In this document: positions 33,102-44,599 of the stretch, in pieces | How the letters are laid out: each line of letters opens with the position of its first letter | How positions within the stretch are numbered: position 1 is the first letter of the stretch | Assembly: GCA_024760905.1 (NCBI GenBank) | Contig: CM045746.1 | Location: 8,977,966-9,041,965, forward strand | Direction: 5' to 3' | Source of the DNA: Plotosus lineatus | Lineage: Eukaryota > Chordata > Actinopteri > Siluriformes > Plotosidae | Length of the DNA: 64,000 nucleotides | The notes under the pieces: model-generated | Told to the model about the DNA's origin: nothing | Databases searched by the model: none | Seen by the model: the letters and a program-made list of their open reading frames with translations, nothing else | Translations under genes and position numbers: made by a program

Positions 33102-33177
<76 letters not shown>
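33102..33177. repeat. (CA)n microsatellite
   Basis: About 75 bp, nearly pure. Confidence 0.95.
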
Positions 33178-33179
<2 letters not shown>

Positions 33180-33333
33180 TTGTGTTTTCACTGACATAAA
33201 CCTAATTCTAACCTGATCCCTTAAACTCAAACACTCCCTTGAAAAAGTGATGACCAGCCCAAATATCCTCAATGACCAAAATGGTCCTCGCCCAGTTGAC
33301 TGCAAAACAATTCTGGTTCTCAATATGTACCAC

Positions 33334-33336
<3 letters not shown>

Positions 33337-33390
<54 letters not shown>
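33337..33390. repeat. (CA)n microsatellite
   Basis: About 54 bp, ending next to the left terminus of family X copy 3. Confidence 0.95.
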
Positions 33391-33391
<1 letters not shown>

Positions 33392-33565
33392 GCTCCCCGG
33401 CTTATGTTCATCATTTTATGCTTTTTTCGATTTTACGGGGGTTTTTAAAAAAAAAAAAAAAAAAAAACGTAAAATTTTGAGTTTAGATGTACCTACATAG
33501 TACGTTGACGTAATGATGCAATGACGCTGCAGCCATTGTTTACAAACGACAGACTGTTCAGTTCA

Positions 33566-33674
<109 letters not shown>

Positions 33675-33730
33675 TTCTGAGTAGATCCTTCCGTAGGAGA
33701 GTGCTCAATACTTTTTGGTAGAGCAAATAA

Positions 33731-33918
33731 CAATAAAAATAAAAGGACAGGACAAAGACTTTCTATTGAAACTCCATTTATCACCACAGAGATTCTTACT
33801 AAGATTCTTCTATAATCACCTGAAGAGAGAGGATGGTTTCACCACCCCTCGAAACAGATCTGTAGTGATAAATGGAGTTTCAATAGAAAGTCTTTGTCCT
33901 GTCCTTTTATTTTTATTG
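33731..33918. repeat. 59-bp near-perfect foldback between microsatellites
   Basis: Arms 33731-33789 and 33860-33918 pair with one mismatch; the loop is 70 nt. (GA)n lies about 60 bp to the left and (TA)n begins 3 bp to the right. Such identity implies a recent event or ongoing conversion between arms. Confidence 0.92.

Positions 33919-34138
<220 letters not shown>

Positions 34139-34199
<61 letters not shown>
34139..34199. repeat. (TA)n microsatellite
   Basis: About 60 bp of pure TA. Confidence 0.95.
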
Positions 34200-34202
<3 letters not shown>

Positions 34203-35035
34203 CTATATAGCGTGCTACCCTTGTGTTAAGACGTCGTCTCTGTGATCTTTGTGTTTACACTGTTTTGCGGACTTTTGTAACCCTAAGCAAATCTGGTTGG
34301 TCAGAAGCGTACGCCTCTCGCATGGGTGCAAGTCTCATACACAGAGATGAATTAACTATCTGCTCAGATCGGCACAATCTACCATGCATACTCAGTTAAG
34401 CAAAGAGAATTGCAAAATGAATGAAAACCCGAATCCAATAAAGAAAGAACTCCCCGCTCTGCTGGTGATTCACATTACTGCGGGCTGTGTTCTAAACGAG
34501 TTCAACGGCACCCTTGCGCACTTGAAAGACTGGAAGTCCGTATAACCCACAGCAAGTACACTACTTTCACAAGTACACTACTTTCAGTTTTGAGTGCCTC
34601 ACATATTGTAAGCGTTGATTGGCTGTTTTAAGCTTCATGTAAAGTAACACGGTATAAATAAGTGACTTAGTTGAAATTAATGTTGATATTATTTGATATA
34701 TTTGATATTATTTTACAATGTTACGTTTATAATAATTGATTTAGGGGTGGTTTATGAGATATGGTAATGGTATTTATGGATGTATAGTACAGTATGAGCG
34801 TCATACGTCACGTCATACGTCACTGTAACAACTTATGTTCACTTTCAACTTTCGTTCGGTCGTCTGGAACCAATTAAAAATGTAAGTCGGGAAGCGTCTG
34901 TATAGGACAAGAAGATTTTTACAAACATTATAAAAATGTGTTCTTATAACAATGAATAATTAGTAAAAATATTAATTATTAATGAAAAAATAATAACCAA
35001 TGAGTAACGACAGAAATAGAATAAATATTATTCTT

Positions 35036-35340
35036 TATCATAGTGGCACGGTGGCGTTGTGGTTAGCAGGTCTATATCACAGCAAGAATGTTCCTGTTTT
35101 GCATGTCGTTGTGTTTGTGTGGGTTTCCTCTGGGTACTCCAATTTCCTCCAAAAATCAAAAGACATCTGGTTGTTCCAAATTTCCCCTTGGTGTGTGAAT
35201 GGTTTTGTTTGTGTGTGTTGGCCCTGTGATGGACTTGCAAGCTGTTTGGGGTATACCTTGCCTTTGATCATAATCACTTGAGATAAGCTCGAACCTCCTC
35301 ACAACCCTGCTTGGATCGAGCGATTCAGTAAATGAATGAA
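35036..35340 (+). mobile_element. tRNA-derived SINE (head type 2, tail T2)
   Basis: Head gtggcacggtggcgttgtgg, body tgtgtgggtttcctctgggt, tail ggccctgtgatggacttgca, ending in aaatgaatgaatg. The 3' end leads straight into a second partial copy. Confidence 0.8.
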
Positions 35341-35344
35341 TGTA

Positions 35345-35615
35345 ACAGGCTGTTTCTGTGTGAGATTTGCATGTTCTTACTGTGCTTGAATGGGTTTCCT
35401 CAGGACACTTTAGTTTCCTCCTATAGTCCAAAGACATTGGACATTCTTGTTTGTTCCTAAGTCTGCATATAATTGTGAATGGTTGTATGTCTGTGTTTCC
35501 CTGTATTGGTCCTGTGAGCTATATACAGTACTCTGCTTTTAGAGTTCGTTGGGATGGACTGCAGCCTCCCGATGATCTCAATAAAGAATAAAGCAGTTCG
35601 GAAATGAGATGAGCG
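35345..35615 (+). mobile_element. Second, headless SINE of the same family
   Basis: Starts in the body (ctgtttctgtgtgagatttg), then gaatgggtttcctcagg and a T2-like end. Tandem to the previous copy; the tRNA-like head is absent. Confidence 0.7.
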
Positions 35616-35699
35616 AAATATTGTTATTTTATGTCATTTTTATGTCATTCATGTAAATGCATAACAATACTAAAAAAGTGATTTGAGGTCACGGGATGA

Positions 35700-36530
35700 G
35701 TCAAATAAACGGAGGAGGAGATTCTCTAAACAGATGGAAGGGAGAGGTGAGTCTCCATACAAAAAGATGGGGAGGGGACTCTCTTGGACAGGAGAGGATT
35801 CTCTAAAGAGATAGACAGGGAGGGGCATTTCTAAACAGATGGATGGGGAGGGGATTCTCTAAACAGATGTATGGGGGAGGGGATTCTCTAAAGAGATAAA
35901 GGGGGAGGGGAATTTCTAAACAGATGGACTTGGAGGGGATTCTCTAAACAGATGGATGGGGGAGGGGGTTCTATAAACAGATGGATGGGAAGGGGATTCT
36001 CTGAAGAGATAGATGGGGGAGGGGATTTCTAAATAAATGGACTTGGAGAGGATTCTTTAAACAGCTGGACGGGGAGGGGATTCTCTCAACAGATAGACAG
36101 GGGAGGGGAATTTCTAAACAGATGGATGGGGAGGGGAATTTCTAAACAGATTGACTTGGAGAGGATTCTTTAAACATCTGGACGGGGGAGGGGAATTTCT
36201 AAACAGATAGACAGTGGAGGGGAATTTCTAAACAGATTGACTTGGAGGGGATTCTTTAAACAGATGGACAGGAGGGGATTCTCTAAACAGATGGCTGGGG
36301 AGGGGAATCTCTAAACATATGGATGTTGAGGGGATTCTCTAAAGAGATAGACAGGGGAGGGGATCCTCTAAACAGATAAATGGGGAGGGGATTCTCTAAA
36401 GAGATAAAGGGGGAGGGGAATTTCTAAACAGATGGACTTGGAGGGGATTCTTTAAACAGATGGACAGGGGAGGGGGTTCTCTAAACATATGAATGGGGGA
36501 GGGGATTCTCTAAAGAGATGGATGGGATGA
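35700..36530 (+). repeat. Minisatellite, about 30-bp unit, segment 1
   Basis: Imperfect tandem units of the type ggggattctctaaacagatg plus gatggggag, with variants (gaatttctaaacag, aaagagataga, acttggag). I estimate 27-28 units. Variants recur in a higher-order order (the acttggaggggattctttaaacag type appears several times). The array resumes at 40855 and 42533. Confidence 0.92.
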
Positions 36531-36534
36531 AACC

Positions 36535-36658
36535 ATGCGTGAGTTGCTCTCTCATTGGCTGTCTCCCAACATCCCACCCCGCTGGCCTCCCATTGACAGC
36601 TCATCTGTACCCATACTTCCTGTTTGTCACATGCGTGAGAGAGGAGAGTTGAACAGGA
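36535..36658 (+). mobile_element. Tigger-like element fragment (5' side of RTE insertion)
   Basis: Matches the interior of the 18170 element (gcgagttgctct-like, caacatcccaccccgctggc). The left terminus is missing. The matching right terminus reappears at 40560-40702, so this copy may have been split by the RTE and others. Confidence 0.65.
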
Positions 36659-39600
36659 ATGCAGCCGTGGGGGGGGGGCCACAAACCAGTGTCTCTCCCT
36701 CACGCCGGTCCCAAGCCCGGATAAATGCAGAGGGTTGCGTCAGGAAGGGCATCCGGCGTAAAACAAATGCCAAATAAACTATGCGAATCACAAGAAAGAA
36801 CCACATACCGGATCGGTCGAGGCCCGGGTTAACAACGACCGCCATCAGTGCCGTCAACCAACAGGGTGCTGATGGAAATTGGACTACTGTTGGTCGAAGA
36901 CGTCGAAGAAGGAGAGGCGGGAGGCGTGTCCGTTGCCAGAGAGAGAAGAGGAGAGGCATGAGTCTAGGACTGAAAGTAGGGACTTTGAATGTTGGAACTA
37001 TGACAGGAAAAGGTAGAGAGCTGGCTGACATGATGCAGAGGAGGAAGGTGGACATACTGTGTGTTCAGGAGACCAGGTGGAAAGGTCGCAAGGCTAGAAG
37101 CATAGGAGCAGGGTTTAAACTGTTTTATCACGGTGTGGATGGGAAGAGAAATGGAGTCGGAGTCATCTTGAAGGAGGAGTTTGCCAGGAATGTTCTAGAA
37201 GTAAAAAGAGTGTCAGACAGAGTGATGAGTCTCAAGTTAGAAATTAAAGGTGTGATGGTCAATGTTGTTAGTGCTTATGCCCCACAGACAGGATGTGAGC
37301 GAGAAGAGAAGGAGAGATTCTGGAGGGAGTTAGATGAAGTGATGCAGAATACCCCCAGAGGTGAAAGAGTGGTCATTGGGGCAGACTTCAATGGACATGT
37401 TGGTGCAGGAAACAGAGGGGACGAGGAAGTGATGGGTAGGTTTGGTATCCAGGACAGGAACGCAGAAGGACAGATGTGGGTAGATTTTGCAAAAAGGATG
37501 GAAATGGCTGTGGTGAATACTTTCTTCCAGAAGAGAGAGGAGCATAGGGTGACTTATAAAAGTGGAGGTAGAAGCACACAGGTAGACTACATCTTGTGCA
37601 GGCGATGTAATTTAAAGGAAGTCAGTGACTGCAAAGTAGTAGTGGGTGAGAGTGTTGCCAAACAGCATAGGATGGTGGTGTGTAGGATGATGCTGATGGT
37701 GAGGAAGGTGAAGAAGGCAAAGGCAGAGCAGAAGACAAAGTGGTGGAAGTTGAAAAAGGAAGAGTGTCAGGTTGTCTTCAAAGAGGAGTTGAAACAGGCT
37801 TTGGGTGGTCAGGAAGTGCTTCCAGATGACTGGACAACTTCAGCTAATGTGATCAGGGAGACAGGTAGGAGAATACTTGGTGTGTCATCTGGAAGGAAAG
37901 TAGATAAGGAGACTTGGTGGTGGAATGAGGAAGTGCAGGAGTGTGTACAAAGGAAGAGATTAGCTAAGAAGAAGTGGGACATTGAGAAAACCGAAGAGAG
38001 TAAACAGGAGTACAGGGAGACACAGCGTAAGGCAAAGGTAGCAGTGTCAAAGGCCAAACAGAGCGCGTTTGATGACTTGTATGCTCGGTTGGAAAGTAAG
38101 GAGGGAGAAAATGATTTATATAGGTTGGCACAGCAGAGAAATAGAGATCGGAAGGACGTGCAGCAAGTTAGATTGATAAAGGACAGAGAGGGAAATGTAT
38201 TGACTGATGACAGAAGTGTGCTGGGAAGATGGAAAGAGTACTTTGAAGAGCTGATGAATGAGGAAAATGAGAGAAAAAAGAGTAGAAGAGGTGACTGTTG
38301 AGGACCAGGAAGTAGCAAAGATTAGTAAGGGTGAAGTGAGGAGGGCATTGAAGAGGATGAAGAATGGAAAGGCAGTTGGTCCTGATGACATACCGGTGGA
38401 GGTATGGAAGTGTCTAGGAGAGGTAGCAGTAGATTTTCTGACAAGAACATTTAACAAGGTCTTAGAGAGTGAGAGGATGCCAGAGGAATGGAGGAGAAGT
38501 GTGCTGGTGCCCATTTTTAAGAACAAGGGAGACGTGCAGAATTGTGGCAACTACAGAGGGATAAAGTTGATGAGCCATACGATGAAGTTATGGGAAAGAA
38601 TAGTGGAAGCTAGACTAAGGGCAGAAGTCAGCATTTGTGAACAACAGTTTGGTTTTATGCCAAGAAAGAGCACCACAGATGCAGTGTTTGCCTTGAGGAT
38701 GTTAATGGAGAAGTACAGAGAAGGTCAGAGGGAGCTGCATTGTGCCTTTGTGGATCTGGAGAAAGCATATGACAGGGTGCCGAGAGAAGAACTGTGGTAT
38801 TGCATGAGGAAGTCTGGAGTGGCAGAGAAGTATGTTAGAGTGGTGCAGGACATGTATGAGAGATGTAAGACAGTGGTGAGGTGTGCTGTCGGTGTGACAG
38901 AAGAGTTCAAGGTGGAGGTGGGACTGCATCAAGGGTCAGCTCTCAGCCCCTTCTTGTTTGCTATGGTGATGGACAGGCTGACAGACGAGATTAGACAAGA
39001 TTCCCCATGGACTATGATGTTTGCAGATGACATTGTGATCTGTAGTGAGAGCAGAGAACAAGTGCAGGAAAATCTAGAGAGGTGGAGGTATGCCCTGGAA
39101 AGGAGGGGAATGAAGATTAGCTTCAGTAAGACAGAATACATGTGCATGAATGACAAGGACCAAAGAGGAACGGTGAAATTACAGGGAGCAGAGATAAGGA
39201 AGGTGGAGGATTTTAAGTACTTAGGCTCAACAATCCAGAGCAATGGAGAGTGTGGAAAAGAGGTCAAGAAGCGTGTGCAGGCTGGTTGGAATGGTTGGAG
39301 AAAAGTGTCCGGTGTGATGTGTGATAGGAGGGTATCGGCAAGAATGAAAGGAAAAGTGTACAAAACGGTGTTGAGGCCAACGATGTTGTATGGTTTAGAA
39401 ACAGTGGCCCTGGGGAAAAGATAGGAGGCAGAGTTGGAGGTAGCAGAGATGAAAATGTTGAGGTTCTCTTTGGGAGTAACGAGGATAGATAGGATTAGGA
39501 ACGAGCACATCAGAGGGACAGCACATGTAAGACGTTTTGGAGACAAAGTCAGAGAGGCTAGATTGAGATGGTTTGGACATGTACAGAGGAGGGATAGTGA

Positions 39601-39815
39601 GTATATTGGTAATAGGATGCTGAGGCTGGAACTACCAGGCAAAAGGCCTAGAGGAAGACCAAAGAGACGATTCATGGATGTGGTGAAGGAGGACATGAAG
39701 GTCGTTGGTGTAAGAGAAGAAGATGCAAAGGATAGGGTGAGATGGAGGCAGATGATTCGCTGTGGCGACCCCTGAAGGGAAAAGCCGAAAGAAAAAGAAG
39801 AAGAAGAAGAAGAAG
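36659..39815 (+). mobile_element. RTE-type LINE, near full length, copy A
   Basis: The 5' end begins tgcagccgtggggggg, like the 57226-60364 copy. The 3' end has cccctgaagggaaaagccga and an (AAG)n tail. About 3.16 kb. No clear target duplication is visible, in contrast to copy B. The 5' UTR block 36732-36790 is the one also present in the SINE. Confidence 0.93.
36781..39775 (+). pseudogene. RTE ORF: APE endonuclease + reverse transcriptase, two lesions
   Basis: It starts at the ATG 36781. Residues about 60-300 are an APE-type endonuclease: LNVGTMTGKGRELADMM, LCVQETRWKG (catalytic Glu), SAYAPQTGCE, GADFNGHVG, STQVDYIL. Residues 480-900 are the reverse transcriptase: NYRGIKLMSH, EQQFGFMPRKSTTDAVF, CAFVDLEKAYDRVP, GLHQGSALSPFLFAMVMD, FADDIVICS. 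The C-terminal part ends WRQMIRCGDP. A frameshift near 38275 (in a run of A after gagag) and a TAG at 39421-39423 (Gln in the other copies) break it. Otherwise the domains look intact. Expected length is about 1000 residues, normal for RTE. Confidence 0.93.
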
Positions 39816-40262
39816 TTGGCTCATGAGTTCTTTTTGAGAGATCATTGCAGTGTTATATTTTGCTATCCATCATAGCCGCGGTGGTCTTCTCCCACAGAGC
39901 ACTCTGTTTTCATGCTCCTTCTGCTTCGTGGGAGAAGACCACCGATCTCTCAAGAAAGCAAGTTAATATTGAATCAGGACCTCTGATCTTTCAAACAGGT
40001 ACTGTAATTCTGATTTAAATACAACATCCCGTCCATTTAAACATTTAATATGAGCAAAACGCGGCTCATCTGGACCTCCGATCCCTCAAGCATACAAGTT
40101 AAAGTTGAGTTTGGACCTCTGATCTGTCAAGCAGGGAATGTGCTTTGAATTCCCTGTCTTAAAATTCTCTGGCATCCTGCGTGTGGGCGCATGTATGTGT
40201 GTGTATGTGCATTAATAAAACTGTTTAATAATGGTTTAATTAATAAATGTGTTAATAAAATG
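39816..40262. other. Repeat-like block with a 16-bp perfect hairpin (39880-39943)
   Basis: 39880-39895 (ggtggtcttctcccac) and 39928-39943 are exact reverse complements. Around them cctctgatctttcaa-type phrases recur (39990, 40080, 40120), similar to cttccgatctttcaagtgag in the foldback MITE at 11717. Probably a decayed relative of that MITE. No gene. Confidence 0.55.
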
Positions 40263-40445
40263 GCATGTAAAAAACCATTGCTGACTTTCGACAAGAGTAG
40301 GCTGCAAAGCCGTCAGCATGTTTCCGCCCTGCGATGGCCTGGCAAGCTGTCCAGGGTGTACACTGCCCTCGCCCAAAGTTGGCTGGGATGGGCACCAGCC
40401 TCCCCGCGACCCAAGTTAGGATTAAGCGGGTACAGAAAATGATGA
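40263..40445 (+). mobile_element. Chimeric SINE: head type 1 body + tail T2, 5'-truncated
   Basis: Begins in the body (aaccattgctgactttcg, gccgtcagcatgtttc) and passes into tail T2 (gccctgcgatggcctggcaa), ending aaaatgatgaataaa. The tRNA-like head is absent. Confidence 0.8.
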
Positions 40446-40559
40446 ATAAAATGCTTTAATATGTTAATAAAATGTTTATATGGTTTAATAAATAATTTTC
40501 CTTTACTTTTAACACATATTTCATGCATATTTCATACAAAATTGCTGTACTTTTATCAT

Positions 40560-40702
40560 TTTTAAAGGGTTTATGGGGTATTCTTGAGAGCCTTGGAACG
40601 GATCAGGAGTTTTACATGTAAAATGCGCCTCTACTTAGGAAACCTCCACGTTACGAAAAAGGCTCTGGAACGGATTAATTTCGGACGTAGAGGGCCGACT
40701 GT
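40560..40702 (+). mobile_element. Tigger-like element, right end
   Basis: Shares taaagggtttatggggta and ccttggaacg with the 18170 copy and ends gagggccgactgta. Together with 36535-36658 it may be one interrupted element. Confidence 0.6.
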
Positions 40703-40734
40703 ATATTCCAAAAAATTAGATCCAGCTCAATGGA

Positions 40735-40852
40735 GAGTGGTGCTATGGAGCCTTGGGCCTGTCCTAAAAATAGCAGTGAACAGGTCCGCGGGCAATTTAT
40801 ATTGTCCTTGCGGGCTACCTGGTGCCCACAGGTACCACATTAGTGACCCCTG
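40735..40852. mobile_element. hAT element right end
   Basis: Ends ggtaccacattagtgacccctg, a hAT-type terminus, directly followed by cactaaac where the minisatellite resumes. The left end was not found. Confidence 0.45.
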
Positions 40853-41030
40853 CACTAAACAGATGGACAGAGAGGGGGATTCTCTAAACAGATGGATGGG
40901 GGAGGGGATTCTCTAAACATAGATGGAGAGGGGGATTCTCTAAACAAATGGACAGAGAGAGAGATTCTCTAAACAAACAGAAAGGGAGGAGATTCTCTAA
41001 ATAGATAGACTGGGAGGGGATTCTCTAAAC
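40853..41030 (+). repeat. Minisatellite, segment 2
   Basis: About six units of the same gattctctaaacagatg repeat as 35700-36530. The array was split by the intervening transposons. Confidence 0.9.
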
Positions 41031-41377
41031 CAGGGGTCACCAACCTTTTTAAAGCAGAGGGCTACCTTAAGATTCCCAAATGGCTTGAGGGCTACCAGCT
41101 CAAAATATATGTGTAAACAAATCAAGAAATCAAAAGCATACAATATTCACACACAAAAAAAAACAATCATACCTTTAGGACAAGTACTTGTAAATAAATG
41201 TATTTATGCTTCATTGTCAAAGTGACATTTATTTTTTGCAAATGAACATGTCACAATTTCATTCAACAAAAAACAGAACTCAAATTGTTTTTTCCCAATA
41301 CATGAGATTGTGTCAACTCCAACTTTGAATCTGATTTAATCAATGAACAATGGTCAATTGACCAGGTGACATGGGGT

Positions 41378-41850
41378 TCACTGTTCAGTATTGTCTGTCA
41401 GTTGGTGAGAAACCTGGCATTCCATGTTGTCCACTAGTTTGCTGTATTCTGGTGTGTAGTTTGTCACTGCCACTCTCAGTGACTCCTGTAGATGTGAATC
41501 AGTTAGGCGTGATCGGTGTTTATTTTTTATAGAGTTCATATTGGAAAAGGCTGATTCACAGAGATATGTGGATCCGAAAAGACAAGCAACCTTCATAGCT
41601 GCTGTGCAGATAGATTTGTACTTTTCCATGTCCACTAGGTTCCAAAAGTTTGGGCTACTCCAATGTGCTTTAAGGTTCAGCTTAATGCTCCTCCAAAAGT
41701 ACCTTCAATGCCCGGTGTTGTTTGGCTTTAGCGCGAATGCTATTGATGATTTTTACAACAGGGGTCATTACATGATCAAACAGGGTCACTTTCGCACATA
41801 TCGCCTGCTGGTGGATGATACAATGGTAGTGTAGGAAAGGTGGAAAGTCT
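41378..41850 (-). pseudogene. hAT transposase, internally deleted
   Basis: Two remnants. 41690-41850 encodes FLHYHCIIHQQAICAKVTLF and then VVKIINSIRAKAKQHRA. 41378-41635 encodes the C-terminal dimerisation region CLFGSTYLCESAFSNMNSIK with the usual RSRLTDSHLQESLRVA. The long part between them is deleted, with stops at the join. The sequence style is that of the hAT group related to GTF2IRD2/SCAND3-type proteins. Confidence 0.85.
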
Positions 41851-41854
41851 ATTT

Positions 41855-42245
41855 TCAATGCCACGTCACTGTGGCGAGCAGCGGAGAGCCTTTCTGTACA
41901 CCAGTATGTGGGCATGTCCGATACCTTCAAACTCGAATTTTATTGGATTATAACAACAGCCAAAAACTGCGTGTGTTTTTGAGTAAAGAGGTAAATTTCC
42001 CTCGTTTTGATTGGCTCATTTCCACGAAGCCAAGCACAGCTGGCAAACAAACACAAATGGACAGACATGGAAAAACTTCAACCCGCAGACCAGCTGATTG
42101 CCAAAACTTGGGACACGCTTCCAGTCACATAACGTGTGACACACGTGTGAGTCCAATAAAATTAGAGTTTCAAGGTATCGGACCCGCCCACATATATAAA
42201 GGATTGGCTGAATAGATTTAAATGCGCAAGATTTCTTCGAGCCAG
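41855..42245 (+). repeat. Inverted-repeat-flanked core, copy 2
   Basis: The core 41928-42190 is bounded by gtccgataccttcaaactc at the left and its complement (tttcaaggtatcggac) at the right. Further out, tatgtgggc appears on both sides in inverted form. The core lies in the same plus-strand direction as copy 1, but the flanks are exchanged. Confidence 0.85.
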
Positions 42246-42532
42246 TCTGGTCATCTGGCGGTCACTTTCGGAAACAACGGCCCGCATCCGGACGATCCGG
42301 ACTAGTCGGAAGCTATAGATTTTGTCGGTTGCATCCGAAATCTGTTAAAGCGAAGTCCGTAAAACTGAGGCACGAGTGTATATATGTGTGAAACTTTCAA
42401 TAGAATTTACATAAGGTGCAGTATTTTTTTTTTGCGAACCATAAGGGCTATTTTTAGAACAAGTCCAGCGAGCGACTGAGAAGGAGCCAACGGGCGACCG
42501 GGTGCCCGCGGGCATAGGGTTGGCGACCCCTG

Positions 42533-42625
42533 CTCTAAACAAATCGACATGGAGGGGATTCTAGAAAAAAGAGATGGACATAGAAGGAATTTTCTAAACA
42601 GATGGAAGGGGAGGGGATTCTCAAA
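42533..42625 (+). repeat. Minisatellite, segment 3
   Basis: Three degenerate units after the hAT insertion, ending at gattctcaaattgagtggg. Confidence 0.85.
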
Positions 42626-43168
42626 TTGAGTGGGTGTTTACTTTGTCTCTGCATGCAAGAGTCTGTCCACAAAAATGCACAAATTTTAAACTAATTTTAA
42701 CTACTGTATGCTACATCTGGAACAGAGGACAGGTATGATGGCAGTGGAGTATTCTGAGTAAGCTGAGTGTTTACTACTTCCTCATAAAATCATAGAACGT
42801 GCTAAATCAGAGTCCAATGCAAGTAAATAAAATTTGAGAGTGATGTCCCCGACTATAGACATTGGTGCAGTCAGGTATGAGTAAGAAGGTTTACAGGTTA
42901 GAGGGTGGACAACTGTTAGATCACATCTTTGATTTGATTGGATATTAAAATTGTATTGCATAACTCAACCTCTCAAAACACACAAAGTTGAAGCACAACA
43001 TAACACACATACACACAATACACAATACACTCACACACGTACCGTCTTGTGTGTCAGAGATCCATGTGAGAGAAACTGTTGTTTACATTGCACCATGTGC
43101 TTTGTGCTTCTTGATCCATCAGTAGTGCCTTCCGTCTGAAATCAGCATTTATTTCAGTCTAACATCCC
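42626..43168. other. No gene recognised
   Basis: AT-rich, with an irregular CA stretch near 43000-43040. If the exon at 43169 is real, this would hold its 3' UTR; a poly(A) signal could not be singled out with confidence. Confidence 0.4.
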
Positions 43169-43275
43169 TCACTCAGGTCCGATCTCACTTTCTTCCTGAA
43201 ATTCAATATTTTCCTCGCATTCCACAGCATTGCAGCATGCGTTCAGTTCGAGATTCTCCTCGAGGCAAACACCAT
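43169..43275 (-). CDS. Possible terminal coding exon, unrecognised
   Basis: Behind an acceptor ttttggcag, 2 nt + 34 codons + stop are open: GVCLEENLELNACCNAVECE, then ENIEFQEESEIGPE. The peptide is acidic and non-repetitive. A candidate preceding segment (ending at a gtgagg donor near 43488) would join in frame, but it has no acceptor of its own because a microsatellite lies there. I do not recognise the protein. It could be chance. Confidence 0.25.
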
Positions 43276-43557
43276 CTGCCAAAATAACAAAATCATATCA
43301 CATTTCATATGCGCTGCCGAATGTACTCATTATACCCATTTTCTATTTCAAAACTCCAAAACAAACTCTCACTGATTAAATTATTAAACTACAAAAGAAA
43401 TAAAGTACATCACTCATTCCATACATCGTCCGAGTTTCATGCTGAATAAGATTCATTAGTAAAAAACCCTAAATGGTTCTCCTCACCACCATCAGTTATG
43501 ACAAGTGCGATATCAAAAGCGTTCATTAAGAGCAAAGGATGCGTAATTGGCACAGAA

Positions 43558-43560
<3 letters not shown>

Positions 43561-43608
<48 letters not shown>
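43561..43608. repeat. (GT)n microsatellite
   Basis: About 48 bp of pure GT. Confidence 0.95.
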
Positions 43609-43789
43609 CTAGGACAGGGAAGGAGCATTTCCACACTAAAGAGATCATATATCACAGTCACAGGAAGAGAAATGAGGAGATACGTCCCAACTCTCTCACT
43701 CTGATTTTCTTCTAAACCTGAAACCAATGCGAACATCACAGGAATGCTTTCATTAGAAAAATATCATTTTGCCCATCTCATTCAGACAT

Positions 43790-43882
43790 GACGTGGATAG
43801 AGAAAGAAAGGAAGTGCGATAGAAAAAGAGAGCGAGAGAAAGAGGGAAAGAAAGAGAGAACAAAAGAGAGAATGAGAGATAC

Positions 43883-43943
<61 letters not shown>

Positions 43944-44139
43944 AAGTGAGAGGGAGTGAGAAGTGTGTGAGAGAGTGAGCGAAAGAGAGACAGGGAGGGA
44001 GGGACAGAGAGGGAGAGAGCGAGGCAGGGAGAGAGCAAGAGGGAGACAGGGAGAGATTGAGAGACCAAGGGGGAGAGAGAGGGAGAGAAAGAGAGAAGAT
44101 AAGAGTGAAGCAGAGAGGGATAAAGAGAGGGAGGGGGTG

Positions 44140-44205
<66 letters not shown>

Positions 44206-44250
44206 GGGAGAGAGAGAGAGAGAGAGAGAAAGGGAGAAGGGTTTAGTGTA
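43790..44250. repeat. GA-rich low-complexity block
   Basis: Irregular purine tract with pure (GA)n runs at about 43881-43939 and 44141-44203. Reading frames of Arg-Glu or Ser-Leu are artefacts. Confidence 0.95.
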
Positions 44251-44334
44251 GTCCCTCCGGTCCATTTCCGTTCCTGAGTGTTGAATTATTAATGCATCCT
44301 GTACACAGAGCAAATGCGCCCCTGTTGTTCTGTT

Positions 44335-44530
44335 TTTTTTTGTTATAAATATATTTTATTAATCTTTTCATCCTTGTATTCCATGACACCATGACAGTTT
44401 TCTCTTTCATTCATATTTCTTATTGTTCACACTGTCTTACATACATTTCAGAAAGAGTCCTGTGCTAATTTTTGGGCCTCAAAGTAACAGAGTGTATGTT
44501 TATTTAAGAGACACAATAAAATGGAGGGAC
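44335..44530 (+). repeat. Duplicated block between GA tracts, intact copy
   Basis: Matches 53985-54100 plus 55685-55740: tattttattaatcttttc, gtattccatgacaccatga, acactgtcttRcatac, and agagtcctgtgctaattttt. In the second copy a LINE interrupts it. Both copies have GA-rich DNA on both sides. Confidence 0.85.
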
Positions 44531-44599
44531 AGGGCAGGAAGCAGTATATGAACCTTTGCAGGTGATTATGTGAAAGGATGCTCACGCCCCTCAGTTTGA

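Larger units (their letters stand above)
41031..42532 (-). mobile_element. hAT transposon inserted in the minisatellite, perfect TSD
   Basis: Ends caggggtcaccaacc and ggttggcgacccctg. The 8-bp target duplication ctctaaac is exact (41023-41030, 42533-42540) and belongs to the minisatellite unit. The element is 1502 bp, with transposase remnants on the minus strand and a foreign core (41855-42245). Confidence 0.95.

Noticed and set aside
35700..36530. CRISPR-like array
   Set aside because: Units are directly tandem with no unique spacers, and the genome is vertebrate; it is a minisatellite.
38929..39696. 255-residue minus-strand frame over RTE copy A
   Set aside because: The same antisense shadow, produced by the purine-rich codon use of the RTE.
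43753..44313. Long Ser/Leu-rich and Arg/Glu-rich reading frames in GA/CT tracts (also 20469-21007, 44591-45012, 53527-54053, 55734-56743)
   Set aside because: They are translations of dinucleotide repeats, open on several frames and strands at once, with no splice or conserved context.
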